Assembly (NCBI GenBank): GCA_009700405.1
Contig: WLMD01000067.1
Location: 1-8,431 of the forward strand
DNA: 8,431 nt
Reading direction: 5' to 3'
DNA from: Actinomycetota bacterium
Lineage (GTDB): Bacteria > Actinomycetota > Actinomycetes > Nanopelagicales > Nanopelagicaceae
Under the pieces are notes generated by a model. That model had not been told where the DNA came from. It saw only the letters and a list, made by a program, of their open reading frames with translations, and ran no database searches. Position numbers and translations under genes: made by a program. The stretch's first letter is position 1; each line of letters opens with the position of its first letter. This document shows positions 7,411 to 8,431 of the stretch, in pieces.

Positions 7411-8307
7411 ATGAACATACGTCAGTTGGCACGGATAAGGAATGACTATGGCTTCATTGCAGCCCTTGACCAAAGTGGTGGAAGTACAGCCAAAGCACTT
7501 CGCCTCTACGGAATCAATTCTGATGCCTACACCAGCGAAGCGAAGATGTTTGACCTCATCCACCAAATGCGGACTCGAATTATTAAGAGCCCAAGCTTCA
7601 CTTCAGAACGGATTCTCGGCGCCATTCTCTTTGAAATGACCATGGAGAGAACTATCGATGAAATGGGATCTGCCGAGTACCTATGGGAGAAGAAAGGGAT
7701 CGTTCCATTCTTGAAAGTGGATAACGGCCTACTTGAAGAATTTCAAGGTGTTCAATTGATGAAACCTATTTTGAACCTTCCTGCACTTTTGAGTCGCGCC
7801 AAAACGCATAAAGTCTTCGGAACTAAAATGAGGTCAGTAATCAGACTGGCTGATTCATTGGGAATTGCAGCGATAGTCAATCAGCAATTTGTAACCGCGA
7901 AAGAGATTCTGGAATCTGACTTAATCCCGATAATAGAACCAGAAGTAGATATTGCCAGCGCTGAGAAATACGAATCAGAGGTTATTTTGCTGGCCAATCT
8001 TTTACATCACTTAGACGCACTCAAATATGGCCAACAGGTCATGCTCAAGCTGACGCTGCCCACTATCCCGGGATTCTATTCAGAGCTCATTGAACACCCT
8101 CGAGTACTCAGAGTTGTCGCTCTATCAGGTGGTTATAGTCGTGATGAAGCTAATCGTTTGTTAGCGCAAAACCCTAACTTGATTGCTAGCTTTTCACGAG
8201 CACTTACCGAAGGTTTGCAAGCAAATCAGAGTGATGCAGAATTTGATAAGGCTTTAGATGATTCGATTGAGAGCATCTATGAAGCCTCTATTAAAGAAGT
8301 TGACTAG
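7411..8307 (+). CDS. fda: Class I fructose-bisphosphate aldolase
   Basis: The 298-residue enzyme should cleave fructose 1,6-bisphosphate reversibly into dihydroxyacetone phosphate and glyceraldehyde 3-phosphate in cytoplasmic glycolysis/gluconeogenesis. Class I enzymes form a Schiff base on lysine and need no metal. Visible landmarks are D20 in ALDQSGGST, K102 in FLKVDNG, K139 and R141 in TKMRS, E177 and E179 in IIEPEV, the Schiff-base lysine K213 in VMLKLTLP, and the phosphate-binding S239-G240-G241 in ALSGGYS. All key residues appear present, and the length matches the short bacterial type found in staphylococci (about 296 residues). The start at 7411 is chosen for its Shine-Dalgarno site; the frame is open back to a TTG at 7375. 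It is divergent from adnAB with no evident functional tie. No hairpin terminator follows, and a probable convergent gene ends seven bases beyond its stop. Confidence 0.95.
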   Translation: MNIRQLARIRNDYGFIAALDQSGGSTAKALRLYGINSDAYTSEAKMFDLIHQMRTRIIKSPSFTSERILGAILFEMTMERTIDEMGSAEYLWEKKGIVPFLKVDNGLLEEFQGVQLMKPILNLPALLSRAKTHKVFGTKMRSVIRLADSLGIAAIVNQQFVTAKEILESDLIPIIEPEVDIASAEKYESEVILLANLLHHLDALKYGQQVMLKLTLPTIPGFYSELIEHPRVLRVVALSGGYSRDEANRLLAQNPNLIASFSRALTEGLQANQSDAEFDKALDDSIESIYEASIKEVD

Positions 8308-8314
8308 CAAAAAC

Positions 8315-8431
8315 CTAGTTCTCCTGAAAAACTCCCTCGAACATCTTGGCCATCTCATCAGGAGTGTTATAGGGCGTTGAGCAATTCTATAGAGGCATCA
8401 ATCATTTTTTCTGTAGAACCTTTAACATAAC
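8315..8431 (-). pseudogene. C-terminal end of an unrecognised convergent gene, apparently frameshifted (partial)
   Basis: On the minus strand, the frame entering from the right edge reads YVKGSTEKMIDASIELLNAL and stops at TAA 8369-8367. An adjoining frame, starting just inside the first, reads YNTPDEMAKMFEGVFQEN and stops at TAG 8317-8315. Removing one base from the C run (plus-strand GGG, 8372-8374) joins them into one protein end through ELLNAYNTPDEM. Both halves have balanced, protein-like composition. The joined gene would stop seven bases from the aldolase stop, which fits the packing elsewhere in the window. I do not recognise the family. Alternatives are a true stop at TAA 8367 followed by noncoding sequence, an assembly or sequencing indel, or a genuine pseudogene. 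Both open stretches are short (20 and 22 codons), so the call rests on composition and spacing. Confidence 0.42.

Noticed and set aside
8321..8364. Inverted repeat CTCCTGA (8321-8327) and TCAGGAG (8358-8364) after the aldolase gene, considered as a terminator.
   Set aside because: The arms are only seven bases, the loop is 30 bases, and no T-run follows on either strand. It also lies inside the probable convergent coding end, so it is more likely chance.

Overview
The window looks like chromosomal DNA from a compact actinobacterial genome. The main evidence is a tandem pair of roughly 1050-residue proteins, each joining a UvrD-type helicase motor to a RecB-type nuclease. This is the AdnA/AdnB arrangement typical of Actinobacteria. 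Base composition is moderate by eye, far from the high GC of mycobacteria or Streptomyces, and genes abut or overlap by a few bases. A streamlined low-GC lineage, such as the freshwater Nanopelagicales/acI group, would fit, but that placement is inference.

Layout, left to right. Bases 1-84 (minus) may hold the first 28 codons of an unrecognised gene running off the left edge. Bases 112-915 (plus) encode an endonuclease/exonuclease/phosphatase (EEP) family hydrolase. Bases 912-4103 (minus) encode AdnB and 4100-7246 (minus) encode AdnA, transcribed adnA then adnB with an ATGA overlap. Bases 7247-7410 are a divergent intergenic region with a weak promoter candidate and two small inverted repeats. 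Bases 7411-8307 (plus) encode a class I fructose-bisphosphate aldolase. Bases 8315-8431 (minus) look like the C-terminal end of a convergent gene whose frame is broken by one extra base.

Function. AdnA and AdnB should form a heterodimer that unwinds and resects DNA double-strand ends before recombination, the actinobacterial counterpart of RecBCD and AddAB. AdnB has canonical motor motifs. AdnA keeps its Walker motifs but has a degenerate helicase motif III, which fits AdnB being the lead motor. Both nuclease domains look intact, and only AdnA has the four-cysteine iron-sulphur set. The aldolase belongs to glycolysis/gluconeogenesis and has no evident link to repair. The EEP protein meets adnB tail to tail with overlapping stop codons, but its substrate cannot be read from the sequence.

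I found no tRNA, rRNA, CRISPR array, insertion sequence or clear rho-independent terminator. I do not see an undescribed multi-gene system here. The observations most worth checking are the apparent frameshift at the right edge and the altered motif III of AdnA.
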